Of a stretch of 64,000 bases of DNA, positions 35,757-46,012 are shown piece after piece. Origin of the DNA: Clarkia xantiana subsp. parviflora (Eukaryota; Streptophyta; Magnoliopsida; Myrtales; Onagraceae); NCBI GenBank assembly GCA_036873135.1, contig JAPTYO010000002.1:33285452-33349451 (forward strand). The letters are read 5' to 3'. A program made the translations under genes and the position numbers. Within the stretch, counting starts at the first letter, position 1; the number at the start of each line of letters is the position of its first letter. A model generated the notes under the pieces. The model was not told the DNA's origin and searched no databases. It saw nothing but the letters and a program-made list of their open reading frames with translations.

Positions 35757-35892
35757 AAGTCAACGCGCATATCAAAAGTCAACGCGCGTATCAAAAGTCA
35801 ACGCGCGTATCAAAAGTCAACGCGCGTATCAAAAGTCAACGCGCGTATCAAAAGCCAACACGCATAGCAAAAGTCAACGCACATAGCAAAGT
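35757..35892. repeat. Tandem array, 19-bp unit, about 7 copies
   Basis: The unit is AAGTCAACGCGCGTATCAA; the first and last copies are diverged. Each unit contains AGTCAA (TTGACT on the other strand, a W-box core) and a CGCG-type motif. Confidence 0.85.
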
Positions 35893-36544
35893 TGGTACGT
35901 GCGGTAAAAAGGATCAACATCTCAAGAAGCTATCATGCAAGAAATGCAACTAATATGACGAACCACGAAGAGCAAATACGACAACACTTAAGGAAATATT
36001 TCTTTAAGAAACAAGCGACTACTTCCAAGTGACTCCTCGATGATAAGGATCAAAGGAGTAATACATCTACAAATACTTACGGTATACTCCGCCCTCCTCT
36101 AAGTATTTATCTCTACATACATGATTACTTTGACATTGCACGTATCAAACTTGTCATCATACGCGTATGTCTCCATATCGCATGATTCATGATTTGATAA
36201 TCGATAAGTTGTTTTAGAAGCATACGGTGTCTATTTCTTGCATTGCGTAATTACGATCTTACCATGACCATTACCTATGCATGCATACTAATAGAGGCAT
36301 GCTCGCATAGTGTATTACCAATTGCCCATGTCTCCGACGATAACCATACTTGCACATATACATTTCCTATTGCACTAACCGTGATGGCAGGAAACAAAAT
36401 CGTTCGGTCGGAAAATCAAACGACGGACGAAATCAAGATGCCTACGTCCGACCAACGATCAAAACCGAAAGGTTAGCGTCAAACCCAAATTGGACAAGTA
36501 TCCTAGCTTAAAATAGAGTCAAGAAAGGTTCTAAACCGTTACTT

Positions 36545-36558
36545 GACTCGGGGGCAAG
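36545..36558 (+). promoter_or_regulatory. Polypurine tract before 3' LTR
   Basis: GACTCGGGGGCAAG directly precedes the 3' LTR. The mirrored tract at 61875-61890 reads GACTCGGGGGCATG. Confidence 0.7.
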
Positions 36559-37340
36559 TGATGGATAAATGTCAAATTCGGGTTCGTATTTACACTTCGA
36601 GCCTCGTAAACGCGTCGAAAATTACATCTCGGTTTAAAAACATCTCCCAAGGAGTTAAAACGATCCGGAAACGCATTTACGCGCGTCCGGACCGGACCTC
36701 CGGGTTGCGCGGCAATCCGGACCTCGCCGAAATTGTCTAAATACGACGAGGTCCGGATTGCGTTACGGGTATCGCGCGACTACCGTATCCGCGATTACCG
36801 TTACGTGTAGAGAAGTCAAGTTCGTACATTACCAATATGGATGACGGTTACCGCATACTCTTGAACCGTCATCAAACCGCTTTAAAACCGGGTCCGGTCC
36901 CAAGAAAGCCTATAAATAGGAGGTCTTGGCCACCCATTTTCACACACTCTCTCATTTGCCCAACTTTGGTATTTTGAGCTCTGACTTCTCTCTAGAAATA
37001 TTCTCTCTCTAGAAATTACTCTTTTGCCATTATAGTGACTTAAGCTTCGGAGAGGGCTCCGCTAGCACCACCCCCCCCCCCCCCCCCCTCTCCGTGCTAG
37101 CATTGGTCCTTCGTGCAGGAACCGTTGCCCAGACATCCGTATTTGCGCACAGCCTACCGCCTTCCAAGACTCAGACATTTCCTTGAGACACAGCCATACC
37201 GAGACACAGACCTCCACGGGAATCAACCGAACACTCGCCAGTGGCCCAAGCTCTTCCTGACAAAGGGTTACAACCCAGAAAGCCCGCACAACTACGCGAA
37301 CAGACGCGTCCTCACGACCTTGTTCATCCCGGACGCAACA
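36559..37340 (+). repeat. 3' LTR (782 bp) of the Gag-protease-Gag' element
   Basis: Pair of 27458-28260, ending GACGCAACA and followed by the target duplication GTAAC. The two LTRs are very similar apart from small indels, so the insertion is fairly recent. Confidence 0.9.
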
Positions 37341-37345
37341 GTAAC

Positions 37346-38064
37346 AGAGATTAAAGATGAGTCAGGCGAGTAGCTCTTAGATGGTGGCTCGAGAAGACCG
37401 ATATTGAGGAGCTTGTAACGACTACAGATGACTGGGATAACGAGGTCGAGATCAGAGGTGAGACTGGTGGATGGAACGACTCCAGTGGAGTCTTAGTCGT
37501 TGCTGGTTGTGGCGTAGCTATCGGCGGCTGCTTGAGACTGCGAAAAAACCAAGACAACAGAAGCAAGGCGAGGTGGGAGGAGCAGCTGGTGCTGCAATTG
37601 TTCAGTAAACTGGAGGCTTGTCGATGGTAGGTTGGAGAGCAGCGAAGAAGACGGTATTAATAGGTTTGCAAAACAATATTTTATTTCGAATATTTTTCGT
37701 CTTACTTTTGTATTTTTTCTCTTTATATTGTAAATCAACTCTTTTTTTTTTTGGTAAACTGTAAATCAACTCTTATTTATACGAACATCAGCATAATCTT
37801 ATTTAGGAAAATAATATGTTGATTTATTCTAATATCTAATATTAAATATTCCAGTCTAACTAAGAAAGAAACATGGCCGATTTACTTAAGAATTTAATAC
37901 TAAATATTCTTAATAATAAATACATATATGATCATAATATATACTAAAGTATTCTTAAAAGTTTTACGACTTAACATATTTAAACACTTACTAATTTAGT
38001 ATGCTACATGTCACATTTTATCACGTCTATCCAAAATTAAGTGTTTACTTACTGAAAATAAAAT
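37346..38064. other. Spacer downstream of the glycosyltransferase gene
   Basis: No gene seen. 37346-37640 is moderately GC-rich, the remainder AT-rich. It should contain the 3' UTR and polyadenylation site of the minus-strand glycosyltransferase. Confidence 0.4.
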
Positions 38065-39471
38065 TCAGACGTGGATAGATAGAGAGTGAATAACGGCATC
38101 AAGCAGATTGTTGGAAGTACCTCCGACGGCGACAGCCTTGACGGCTTCATCCTTAACCTTGTCGGCCCTCCGTTTCAACCCTTCATCTTTCATCATCTCC
38201 ATCAACTTCTCCCCAATCTCTTCACCTCTCACCACCATCCCATTTCCCATTCCCCAACCTTCCATCCATATCCCCAGCCCTGCATCCTCCACAACCTTGG
38301 CATTGACCCTCTGGTCTCCATTCAGCGGCCAAACTAACATCGGGACCCCCGCCCATGCCGCCTCAGTCACCGAGTTCCATCCGCCGTGGCTCAGGAACCC
38401 TCCAATGGCCGGACTCGCTAGGAGATCTGCCTGCTCCACCCACCCTCTCACTACCTTCCCCTTATTGTCCTTGCTAATTTTCTCCCATAATGTCTCTCCG
38501 AGCAGTTCCTTGATATTGCCATCGTTACCACTGACGTCATCGTCCCTGTCGACTTTTCTGGTCTTGACTACCCAGATGAAGTTGCACCCACTTCTCACCA
38601 ACCCATCTCCCAATTCTCCGATCTGCTCCGCTGACATGGCCGTCCTGCTTCCGAAGCTCACCAGCACCACCGACTTACTTTCTTGATGTCCAAGCCACTC
38701 CTGGAGAGCTTTTTCCGTATTGTTTCTCCGATCACGACTCGGCTGCAGAGGCCCTATTGGGAGAATAGGGGGCAAACTGCTGCTTTGTTGTTGGACTCTA
38801 TGGTGGTGGTTAATGGCGGACGGCTCAAACCACTCGAAACTATTCACCAAGATCCCCTTCGACTGATACAGTGCCTCAGAACCCTTCAAGAGGATTGACG
38901 TGAAGAGATTTTTCCGATATTCAAAAAACGGCGGCGGGATGCTTTTCACCGGCACCGGTTTTTGGATTCCCGGAACGGTAACCTCCGAGCAGAGAAGGTT
39001 AAACGTGGATGGTTCATATACGAGATTGGGAAGATGAGCCATAAGAGAGAAGAAGCTTACTGAAGTGGTGCAGAAGAGATAGAGAGCAATGGAGAGATCG
39101 GTGGTGATTTGAGAAATCTCCTTGGCTACTAATATGTCGGCAAAAATGGCGGCCAGAGGGGGGCTGACGGAAGACAGTAGAGGGCGGAGGAGTTGTGTCG
39201 TAGAGTGGCAGATGCGGTCCCATTGGAGCAAGAAAGGATCTAGGGGCCAGTTCTTGTCGGAGGGGATAAGGTGGAGGTCAACGGCGTTGACTTGGGGATA
39301 ATGGTGGAGAAAGGAGGCGATGTGGGTGGATTCTGCTGCTGAAACGACGGGACGGGCAGTGATGAGGGTGATGGAGCAGCCACGTCGGAGGAGCTCGGAG
39401 GCAAGACGGAGGTAAGGAATTAGGTGGCCCATGCCGGAGTTTGGGAACACAGCAATGTGAGGCAGACGCAT
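38065..39471 (-). CDS. UDP-glycosyltransferase, UGT708-like (possible C-glycosyltransferase)
   Basis: Single exon, 468 residues, the usual length for plant UGTs. The N-terminal acceptor domain has PNSGMGHLIP with the catalytic base His16, and Asp112 (FADIL) is the likely partner residue. The C-terminal donor-binding PSPG box spans 344-387, from WVEQADLLASP through SHGGWNS to WPLNGDQ; the final Gln fits UDP-glucose. The box has HGGWNS where most plant UGTs have HCGWNS, and NSVTEAAWAGVP follows. The start LPHIAVFPNSGMGH and the overall pattern resemble the UGT708 clade, whose members C-glucosylate flavonoid precursors in the cytosol. The acceptor here is not known; an O-glucosyltransferase remains possible. 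The frame is complete. Confidence 0.88.
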   Translation of the reverse strand: MRLPHIAVFPNSGMGHLIPYLRLASELLRRGCSITLITARPVVSAAESTHIASFLHHYPQVNAVDLHLIPSDKNWPLDPFLLQWDRICHSTTQLLRPLLSSVSPPLAAIFADILVAKEISQITTDLSIALYLFCTTSVSFFSLMAHLPNLVYEPSTFNLLCSEVTVPGIQKPVPVKSIPPPFFEYRKNLFTSILLKGSEALYQSKGILVNSFEWFEPSAINHHHRVQQQSSSLPPILPIGPLQPSRDRRNNTEKALQEWLGHQESKSVVLVSFGSRTAMSAEQIGELGDGLVRSGCNFIWVVKTRKVDRDDDVSGNDGNIKELLGETLWEKISKDNKGKVVRGWVEQADLLASPAIGGFLSHGGWNSVTEAAWAGVPMLVWPLNGDQRVNAKVVEDAGLGIWMEGWGMGNGMVVRGEEIGEKLMEMMKDEGLKRRADKVKDEAVKAVAVGGTSNNLLDAVIHSLSIHV

Positions 39472-39762
39472 ATTGACTCTCCTTGTTTGTTTAAGTTGGA
39501 TAGAAAAGATACTCGCTTGCTAGTTTGGTGCTTTCATGAAAGGTGGTGTATACGTATGTATATCCCTTTTTTTTTTTTTTGGCCAAAATGTATATCCCTT
39601 ATTCAATAACTCATTATATATCTATATAACTAAAACCGAGTTAGGTAGGTCTATTTACCAAAAAAAAGGAAAGTTAGGTCTAGCGAATCAGATAGCACGT
39701 GGGAGAAGCTATAGGGTGAGAAACGATAATTATTAAATAGAGAGATCATCAAACTAATCTAA
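39472..39762. other. Upstream region of the glycosyltransferase gene
   Basis: Expected promoter region. No TATA box can be chosen confidently; A- and T-rich runs occur at 39568-39580 and 39660-39666. Confidence 0.35.
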
Positions 39763-40535
39763 CGAGGTGTTTGGATGGATGTAATAATGTGAGTTGTAAT
39801 CTCACATTACATTCACATTAAGTTGTTTTGTTTGTCAAACGATATAATATGTATTGTAATGCAATGTCAATTGAAATATATGAGATTATGCCCAAACTCT
39901 ATTCAACGTAATGTGAAATTAAATAAAAAAAATGAATGTAATATGAGACTACGTCCAACATTACGAAGTGTTTTTATTTTTATATATTTATTTATTAAAT
40001 AGATGAAATATTTTGTATTATCTTTATAATTTATTATGATAACAATATTGTTATTATTATTAGCTTTTTATTTTTTTTATATGTACTTCATAACTCATTA
40101 TTATATATTATAATAATGCACATGATGTTTGTATAAAATGTAAGTCTTTTTCGTTACATTTTTTTATGAAAATTATCGTATAAAATGATATATAATGTTT
40201 GATTTAATAGAATTTTAGTATTTGTGCATACTGAGTTTAAATATTTAGTGTTTAGAATTCATAAATGAATTTGTATTAACCACACACATAATCTTTAAGA
40301 AGTTAGTTGTTGTCAAAATATATTTTTTTTTTTAAATCTTATCATATTAAGATATAATATAGTTTCATATATATTAATATAATAATAATAAAGTCACATT
40401 GCACAATACAACACATACCAAACATTGTAATATAACATTCCATCCACATTACAACACAACCAAACACTGCAATCTAACATTACAATAAGTAGCTCACATT
40501 CTTATAATCTCACATTATGTCCATCCAAACGCCCG
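39763..40535. mobile_element. PIF/Harbinger-like MITE, 773 bp
   Basis: The left end CGAGGTGTTTGGATGG and right end CCATCCAAACGCCCG are inverted, and imperfect complementarity continues inward (AATGTGAG..TAATCTCACATTAC against its inverse). TAA flanks both ends (39760-39762 and 40537-40539; CTAA if one more base is counted), matching the TWA target site of Harbinger/Tourist elements. No ORF; AT-rich centre. Confidence 0.7.
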
Positions 40536-40539
40536 CTAA

Positions 40540-42164
40540 TAGAATTCGGACAAATCAGCACTTATGGATCCCTTCTATAGGAGCGATGAGTGTTTTATGG
40601 ATGATGTAGGAAAACGTTGTTATTCTTTCAGTCTTTATTTTTTTTAGTATGCCATTCAATAAATATTCAACAACAAGAGTAAAACATCGAACTATAAACA
40701 ACTAAATACAAAGTCTTAACAATATTAATGAAGACAACCGAAACTAACGGAACAATAAGGACTTCCAAATATAGTAAATTATTGAAAGAAGGAAACAGAG
40801 ACAGAACAATACAAGAAAGTGATACCAAAAGTCTAAACAACAGAAGTGAGTCCGTCATAATCGACTTATATGTGGAAAACGCTGTTGCTAGGAGGAGTCT
40901 CGTTCTGCATGTTAACGTCTTAATCATAAAGAAAATACAGGAAAGCATCCCAGTTATAAAAACGTGTGTCAATAGGAAGATTCGGCCACAAAGAGCTACA
41001 ACTACAATATAGCGGTGAGGACATGAGAAATAGAACAAGCTAGCATCACATAGGTGCACTTGTACCAAGGTCCCATCAGTATAACCATAGTAGAGAGGTG
41101 GGGCAATTTATGGTGTTTCTGTGGTAAACATGACCAAAGAAAAGTGAACCTATGCATCTCGGTCGGAGGAACATCCAAAAATGACTAGCGCACCTTAGAG
41201 ATGCTGAAGGGAACCCTAGTTTCTCAGAGAAAAAATGTTACATTGTTTAGGCTCGGAAAAAACCGAACCTAGTCTGAAAAGGTAACAAGGAGATTAGCTA
41301 ATCCAAATCGATAATGGAAAAGCAAGGTTGTGCTATCGATGGGTTGAAACATAGTGCTTCAGGAAGAAAATAAGGATTGTTTCGCCACCATGGTGTGTGA
41401 ATAGAAACTTTAAATTTAAATCTATGGACATAATCATCAGTAAAGTACCAGTCCCGGTTTTATAACCAGTAGAGAGGTATTACTAAACAATCTGTCAAAC
41501 TGTAAAAATAGTTACTTAAAATATAGCCTGGGGGCTGCAGAAGAGAAGAAAAATACCAAACCTGTTTTACCACTATCGTAGTAGCTACTTGTATTAATTG
41601 ACTATCCTTGATATGTAGCAAAGAATCCTAAATCGAAGGGGTTTGTATAAGCTAGCTTTGTCATTTCCACTAGTTTTAGAGATGAAAAGCATAAGAGCAG
41701 ACATATGCAAGGACACACCCACCGTGGCTAGGAAGTGTTTGAGAAAACCGTTTACCTCAGCCAAGACAAAAGGAGGTACCTTGATGAGAGGATTGGGAGT
41801 CCCGTGGGTATTTATCGATCTGGGTTCAGGCACTGTGGTGGTTGTGGCGATGGTGTGACTCCTATGGTGAACAGTTCTCCAGAAACGCCTTATGGTCCCA
41901 GATATGACATGGCCAAAGCAGCGGACAAATGGAATCCTAGTAGACTTGAAGACGAAATGTTCTTTCATGGGTAGGGGAAGACTCCTAACGGAGGTGAGTC
42001 ATATACCAGATAAGGGAGAAACCTGGGGAACAATGGGACATGAACTGGTTGGACTAGATGGGTCAACGGGTGATAAAAATCTCGACGGGAAGTAAGGTAG
42101 TAATCGGTGGGAATGACAGGTAGTTACCCCTACCCCCAGTCAATCCCATGAGGTCGGTGTCGAT
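40540..42164 (-). mobile_element. Decayed sequence with possible LINE ORF1 zinc-knuckle remnant
   Basis: At about 41810-41920 the minus strand reads RIPFV.C, then in another frame GHIWDHK..LENC, resembling the YERLP.FC..CG.IGH....C knuckle of plant LINE ORF1 proteins. Frames are broken and no endonuclease or RT was found. The rest (40540-41590) has no recognisable gene. The call rests on a short degenerate match. Confidence 0.25.
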
Positions 42165-43558
42165 TCAAGGGTGTCGGCCCATAGCCGACAATCCAGAACG
42201 CCTAAACATCAGGATGTTCTGTTTAGTTCCAAAATGGCTGAACGGGTGTTTCTCTTTGTCATCAGGGTCATGAACGGCTTTTACACCGGTATCCATGCAG
42301 AGAATACCATCATATATAACCGCGAGGTTTCTAGATTCAGCGGTCTTTCCTTCGTCAAGACGAAGTTGCAAGGCTCACCAAATGTGTAATGCACTAATGT
42401 TCATGAACTCCTTCTGAATCTCAGTTGTCAGGTTTGAAGAGATCAACCCCTTCGCAGTATGATCTTTATGCGACCTTTTATTGTCAAAGAAATACAGACT
42501 ACCACATTCATCCGTAGGTGTCCTCTCCGCTTACAGATTTATGCATTCGTCAACATCCGCAACAGAGAGGATATTCAACACATATTCCTTTTATTCATCA
42601 TAATTAAATTCATCGAGATTGCGAGGAGTGTAGAATTACACTCTATTAGCCATTGAAATTAACACATTGACAAACTATGTGACAATCAGGGAGACAATTT
42701 AAAACATTTTGAAAAGAATTGCTTACATCGGATATCTATGAGATAAGAGGCGACAAACAATGATTCCTCGGTCATCTAACTAACCCGACTATCAGTAAAC
42801 CAATGGAAGGAGGCCATGTAAAGAGTTCACACTGCCGACGTCTCATCTCTAGTAGATCAGTCTCTTTAAAAACTGTTTAATCGCTACTTTAACCGGAATG
42901 GGGAGTTTTTACATACACCTGATCATCTCTTTCCCAAGGACCTTTAAAACGTTTTGAGGATTTCTCATTCAAGCATACATAATTCTACTACACAAGTAAA
43001 TTATCGCATGCGATCACATCCTGAAACTATCATGCATACGCATCATGCGTAATCACTCCACACCAATCATGCATATTTGGTGACTGAATATCAATTTATA
43101 ATATTTGGGGTTGAATTGCAATTCATATCATAACAGTCATGCGAACTTCCAGACATAGATCCTAATCAGAATCACTCGGTACAACATGTCTATCCTAGTA
43201 CGCAACTCATGTTGACCCGAAACCGGTCCGGTTCGGTCAACCCAGTCCGACCGATCCGGTCTGATTGACCCGGTCTAAATGGTCTGATCCAGTTTAGGTA
43301 ATTCGGTTCGGTTTTATGAACCGTGTTTGGTTTAACCCAACCCATTAGCCCACCTGGTCCAACCCGACCCGATCTGGGTTTGACCAACTGAGAAAACCCG
43401 AGTAGATCGAGCCGACCCGGTTGTGCAATTGGATCCGGCCCAATAACCCATAGGGTTCGGCCAAATTGAAACTTGTGGGTTAAGTAGGATTTTAAAATCC
43501 GACAAAAACTTAACTTAGCCACCAAGTAACAATAATTATAACAGATATAATTATATTG

Positions 43559-43656
<98 letters not shown>
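43559..43656. repeat. (AT)n microsatellite, about 48 units
   Basis: Pure alternating AT following TTATATTGCACT. The homologous place in the other copy (22700-22725) has only a short AT run. Confidence 0.9.
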
Positions 43657-43917
43657 TAAACTGTCTAGATCTATATTAGGGATATAAATCTATCAACAAT
43701 ATATTTTCTCAATATTTAGGCAATAAATTAATACAAAATATATTTATATTCCTAAAAACATGGAAAGAATATATCGGTAATTAATGTCAATATTTTACAT
43801 TGACTAAACCCTAGGGCCACAGCCGTCGACCATCACTAATCAGCCATCGGCCACAACCATGGCCACTGCCGGGCCGGCAGCGGAATTTTTTATTTTTTTA
43901 ATATATAAAAGGCCACG

Positions 43918-44065
43918 GCGTCACCGTGGCTTCGCCATGGCCAATCCCTGGCTCACGTCGTGGCTTGGCCATGGCCAATCAGTGGCTCACGCTGTGGCTT
44001 GGCCATGGACAATCCGTGGTTCACGCTGTGGCTTGGCCATGGCCAATCCGTGGCTCACGCCGTGG
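43918..44065. repeat. 34-bp tandem array, about 4 copies
   Basis: Unit GTGGCTTGGCCATGGCCAAT followed by CCGTGGCTCACGCC. ORFs here are by-products of the repeat. Confidence 0.85.
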
Positions 44066-44200
44066 CCTTAGGGTTTTGGTGGGCAATTTTATGGTCAAAT
44101 TTTACCTCGACTAAAAATCCAAACTTCGATTTTGATAAAAATCACGTTTTTATTAATATTCATGAACACAGTTTTAGAAAAATCATGAACACCCTACAGA

Positions 44201-44213
44201 GACTCTGATACCA
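44201..44213 (-). promoter_or_regulatory. Primer binding site of copia family B
   Basis: Minus strand TGGTATCAGAGTC adjoining the LTR at 44215, initiator tRNA-Met type. Confidence 0.8.
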
Positions 44214-44214
44214 C

Positions 44215-44771
44215 TGATGGATTTAGGGGGTAGTTACTACAGAATAAACACGTCTACATGTCAGGTAAACTAATTACGCAGCGGAATAAGGGGCACATAC
44301 CAGTTTAGGTTTCAGTAGCCCAAGATCGTCACGAGGGAGTTCGCGATCTGCCGGACGGTGTCCTGCAAGAACCCTTTGTTGGAGAACAATTAACAGGCAA
44401 TGGTCTCCACAGCAAAGCCTCTATAATACAGTGACGGGATGGATCTACGAGTTAATTGTTGACACAATTTCGGCACCTCCTTGGGTGTGGGTACCTTAGG
44501 CCGAACCTCACTAATCTTACGGAGATAGATTTATTATCTAGTCAACTAAAAGGAAGAAAGTGATTAACCCAAATAAAATCCTGAGCAAAACCCTCCTAAG
44601 GTTTTCCCTATAGTTCGGCCAGACCTAGCATTAATTCCGCTTGGCCCTTTTTGGGCCAATTGTGGCTCATAAGGATTTTGGCATGACCCAAAATCTCTTA
44701 TGTGCATAAACCCAATTATGGTTAATATGTTTGGCTTATATTAATGGGCTCCCAATTACGGCGGCCCATAT
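44215..44771 (-). repeat. 5' LTR of copia family B, main part, split by a gypsy insertion
   Basis: On the plus strand it starts TGATGGATTTAGG and runs to GGCGGCCCATAT at 44771. The missing last bases are found at 55715-55730 on the far side of the gypsy element. The reassembled end matches the inverse of the LTR start at 1872. Confidence 0.8.
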
Positions 44772-45490
44772 TGTTGGATCACGGTTGGAACTTCGGTACG
44801 ATCTTGACGGAAATCCAAGGTCATTCGCTCCACGCAATCCTGCAAGAGAGGAATAGACCGGGCGGTGACCCAGAATCCCTCTCCGATGCTTAAATGAGTA
44901 TCTCAATTATCTCAATGAAACTGGCAAGCAAGAGTATCAGTATATCAAAAGGTGTATGATCTGAGGTAACTTCTGCCCTTTTATAGGAGAAGAGTTACCT
45001 CAGTTACCTGATGAACCGCTGGGGCAGTTAGCCCACGTTCCGCTTATCTCGGCCACGATCCCGCTTATCTCGGCCACGATCCCGCTTATCTCGGACACGA
45101 TCCCGCTTATCTCGGCCACGATCCCGCTTATCTCGGGCCACTTCCTCACTACTCTGATAGTGGGCGCGTTTCTCGGCCTCAACCTCTGATAGCAAGTCCC
45201 GACCAATATCGGGGACTCCAGAGTTATCTCATTAAGTCACCGCTCGGGGCCCCTCGTCATCGTGACAGGGCCAACATCTTCAGGGATTCATCATCGGGGC
45301 CTACTTAAAGGCATCTCATCGGGAGCGTCCAGCTCGCATATCGGGACCGACCTTGTCGGGACCTCTCACCGTCAGACTCCTCTTGTCGGGACCCTTCGCA
45401 TTGGTCTTCTTGACCTCTTTTAGGGCCCAATGGGCCTATTCACCGTTTACTCTTCGTTAAAGGGCCTAACGGCTATAGCGAAACCCATCA
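44772..45490 (-). repeat. 3' LTR of the Tat gypsy element (719 bp)
   Basis: Pair of 55011-55709. Contains five copies of a 21-bp unit (CGCTTATCTCGGCCACGATCC) at about 45043-45140; the other LTR has four. Confidence 0.92.
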
Positions 45491-45504
45491 TTTGCCCCCA
45501 AGAC
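45491..45504 (-). promoter_or_regulatory. Polypurine tract of the Tat gypsy element
   Basis: Minus strand CTTGGGGGCAAA directly before the 3' LTR. Confidence 0.7.
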
Positions 45505-45859
45505 ATGAGGGACTTACAGTTCGTCGTGTCTTTCAGCTCCCGGCCTCCCGATATCAGTATCAGAGGTTTTATCCTTGACGAAATTTATTAACACGGATCT
45601 TCTCGTCCACGATTCCTCGATGCCTCGAGAATAGTCACCAAATCCGAGAAGACTCCTCGATTACTCGGCCATTAAATGCAGCAGGTGACGAAGCGACGGT
45701 TTTGGCACCCGTGCCTGATTTTTCTGAAAAAGCACATTTTAGGCCGTTTCATCATTAACGTCTCTTTCCATTCTTCCCCCTTTTATCTCAACGGCTCAGA
45801 TTGAAACGCTTCGCCTTCAACGATCCAGATTAGAAGGTCCTTTCGACTGTCCCTTCCTC

Positions 45860-45866
45860 TATAAAA
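45860..45866 (+). promoter_or_regulatory. Probable TATA box of the opposite-strand gene
   Basis: TATAAAA about 150 bp before the ATG at 46013. The second opposite-strand gene has the same box at 62441. Confidence 0.5.
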
Positions 45867-46012
45867 CCCTAATCCTGGGCACTGTTCTTCTTTTACCGTT
45901 TGTGCAATTTCAAAAGCTCTATAACTTCGAAAGCACAAGTTCTTCTCCGGCTTCGTGTTTTCCGATCAGCCTTCCGGCGACCGTCAAGATCATCCTCTCG
46001 CTTCAATTCACC

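Larger units (their letters stand above)
31431..36558 (+). other. Non-coding 3' interior with tandem arrays
   Basis: More than 5 kb between the ORF stop and the 3' LTR with no pol-like sequence. Long open frames here lie in repeat arrays whose unit length is a multiple of three and are open in several frames and on both strands, so they are not taken as genes. Non-array segments (31431-31990, 33180-34700, 35900-36540) show nothing recognisable. Confidence 0.6.
27458..37340 (+). mobile_element. Non-autonomous Ty3/gypsy (Tat-like) LTR element with Gag-protease-Gag' ORF, 9.9 kb
   Basis: Direct LTRs 27458-28260 and 36559-37340 are flanked by GTAAC on both sides (27453-27457 and 37341-37345), so this is a complete insertion. 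A primer-site-like sequence follows the 5' LTR and a polypurine tract (CTCGGGGGCAAG) precedes the 3' LTR. The only long ORF (28740-31430) encodes Gag and protease and then a second Gag-like module. No RT, RNase H or integrase motif was found in any frame. The 5.1 kb after the ORF is non-coding and rich in tandem arrays. This resembles the TR-GAG or large non-autonomous classes and would depend on enzymes of another element. Confidence 0.85.
42165..44213 (-). mobile_element. 5' interior of copia family B (second copy), decayed
   Basis: Homologous to 20966-22793 and continuing about 400 bp further to a primer site at 44201-44213. The Gag-like ORF seen at 20966-21487 is represented by a broken copy (about 42165-42600). 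An (AT)n run and a 34-bp tandem array lie within. The element's left end and 3' LTR are not visible. Confidence 0.65.

Noticed and set aside
38108..38686. 192-codon plus-strand ORF
   Set aside because: Antisense shadow of the glycosyltransferase PSPG region; Pro/Ser/Leu-rich as expected from reverse reading.
43190..43561. 123-codon minus-strand ORF rich in Gly, Arg and Pro
   Set aside because: Derived from a CCGGTCC-rich non-coding stretch in the copia B 5' interior; the other copy (22380-22560) does not keep the frame.
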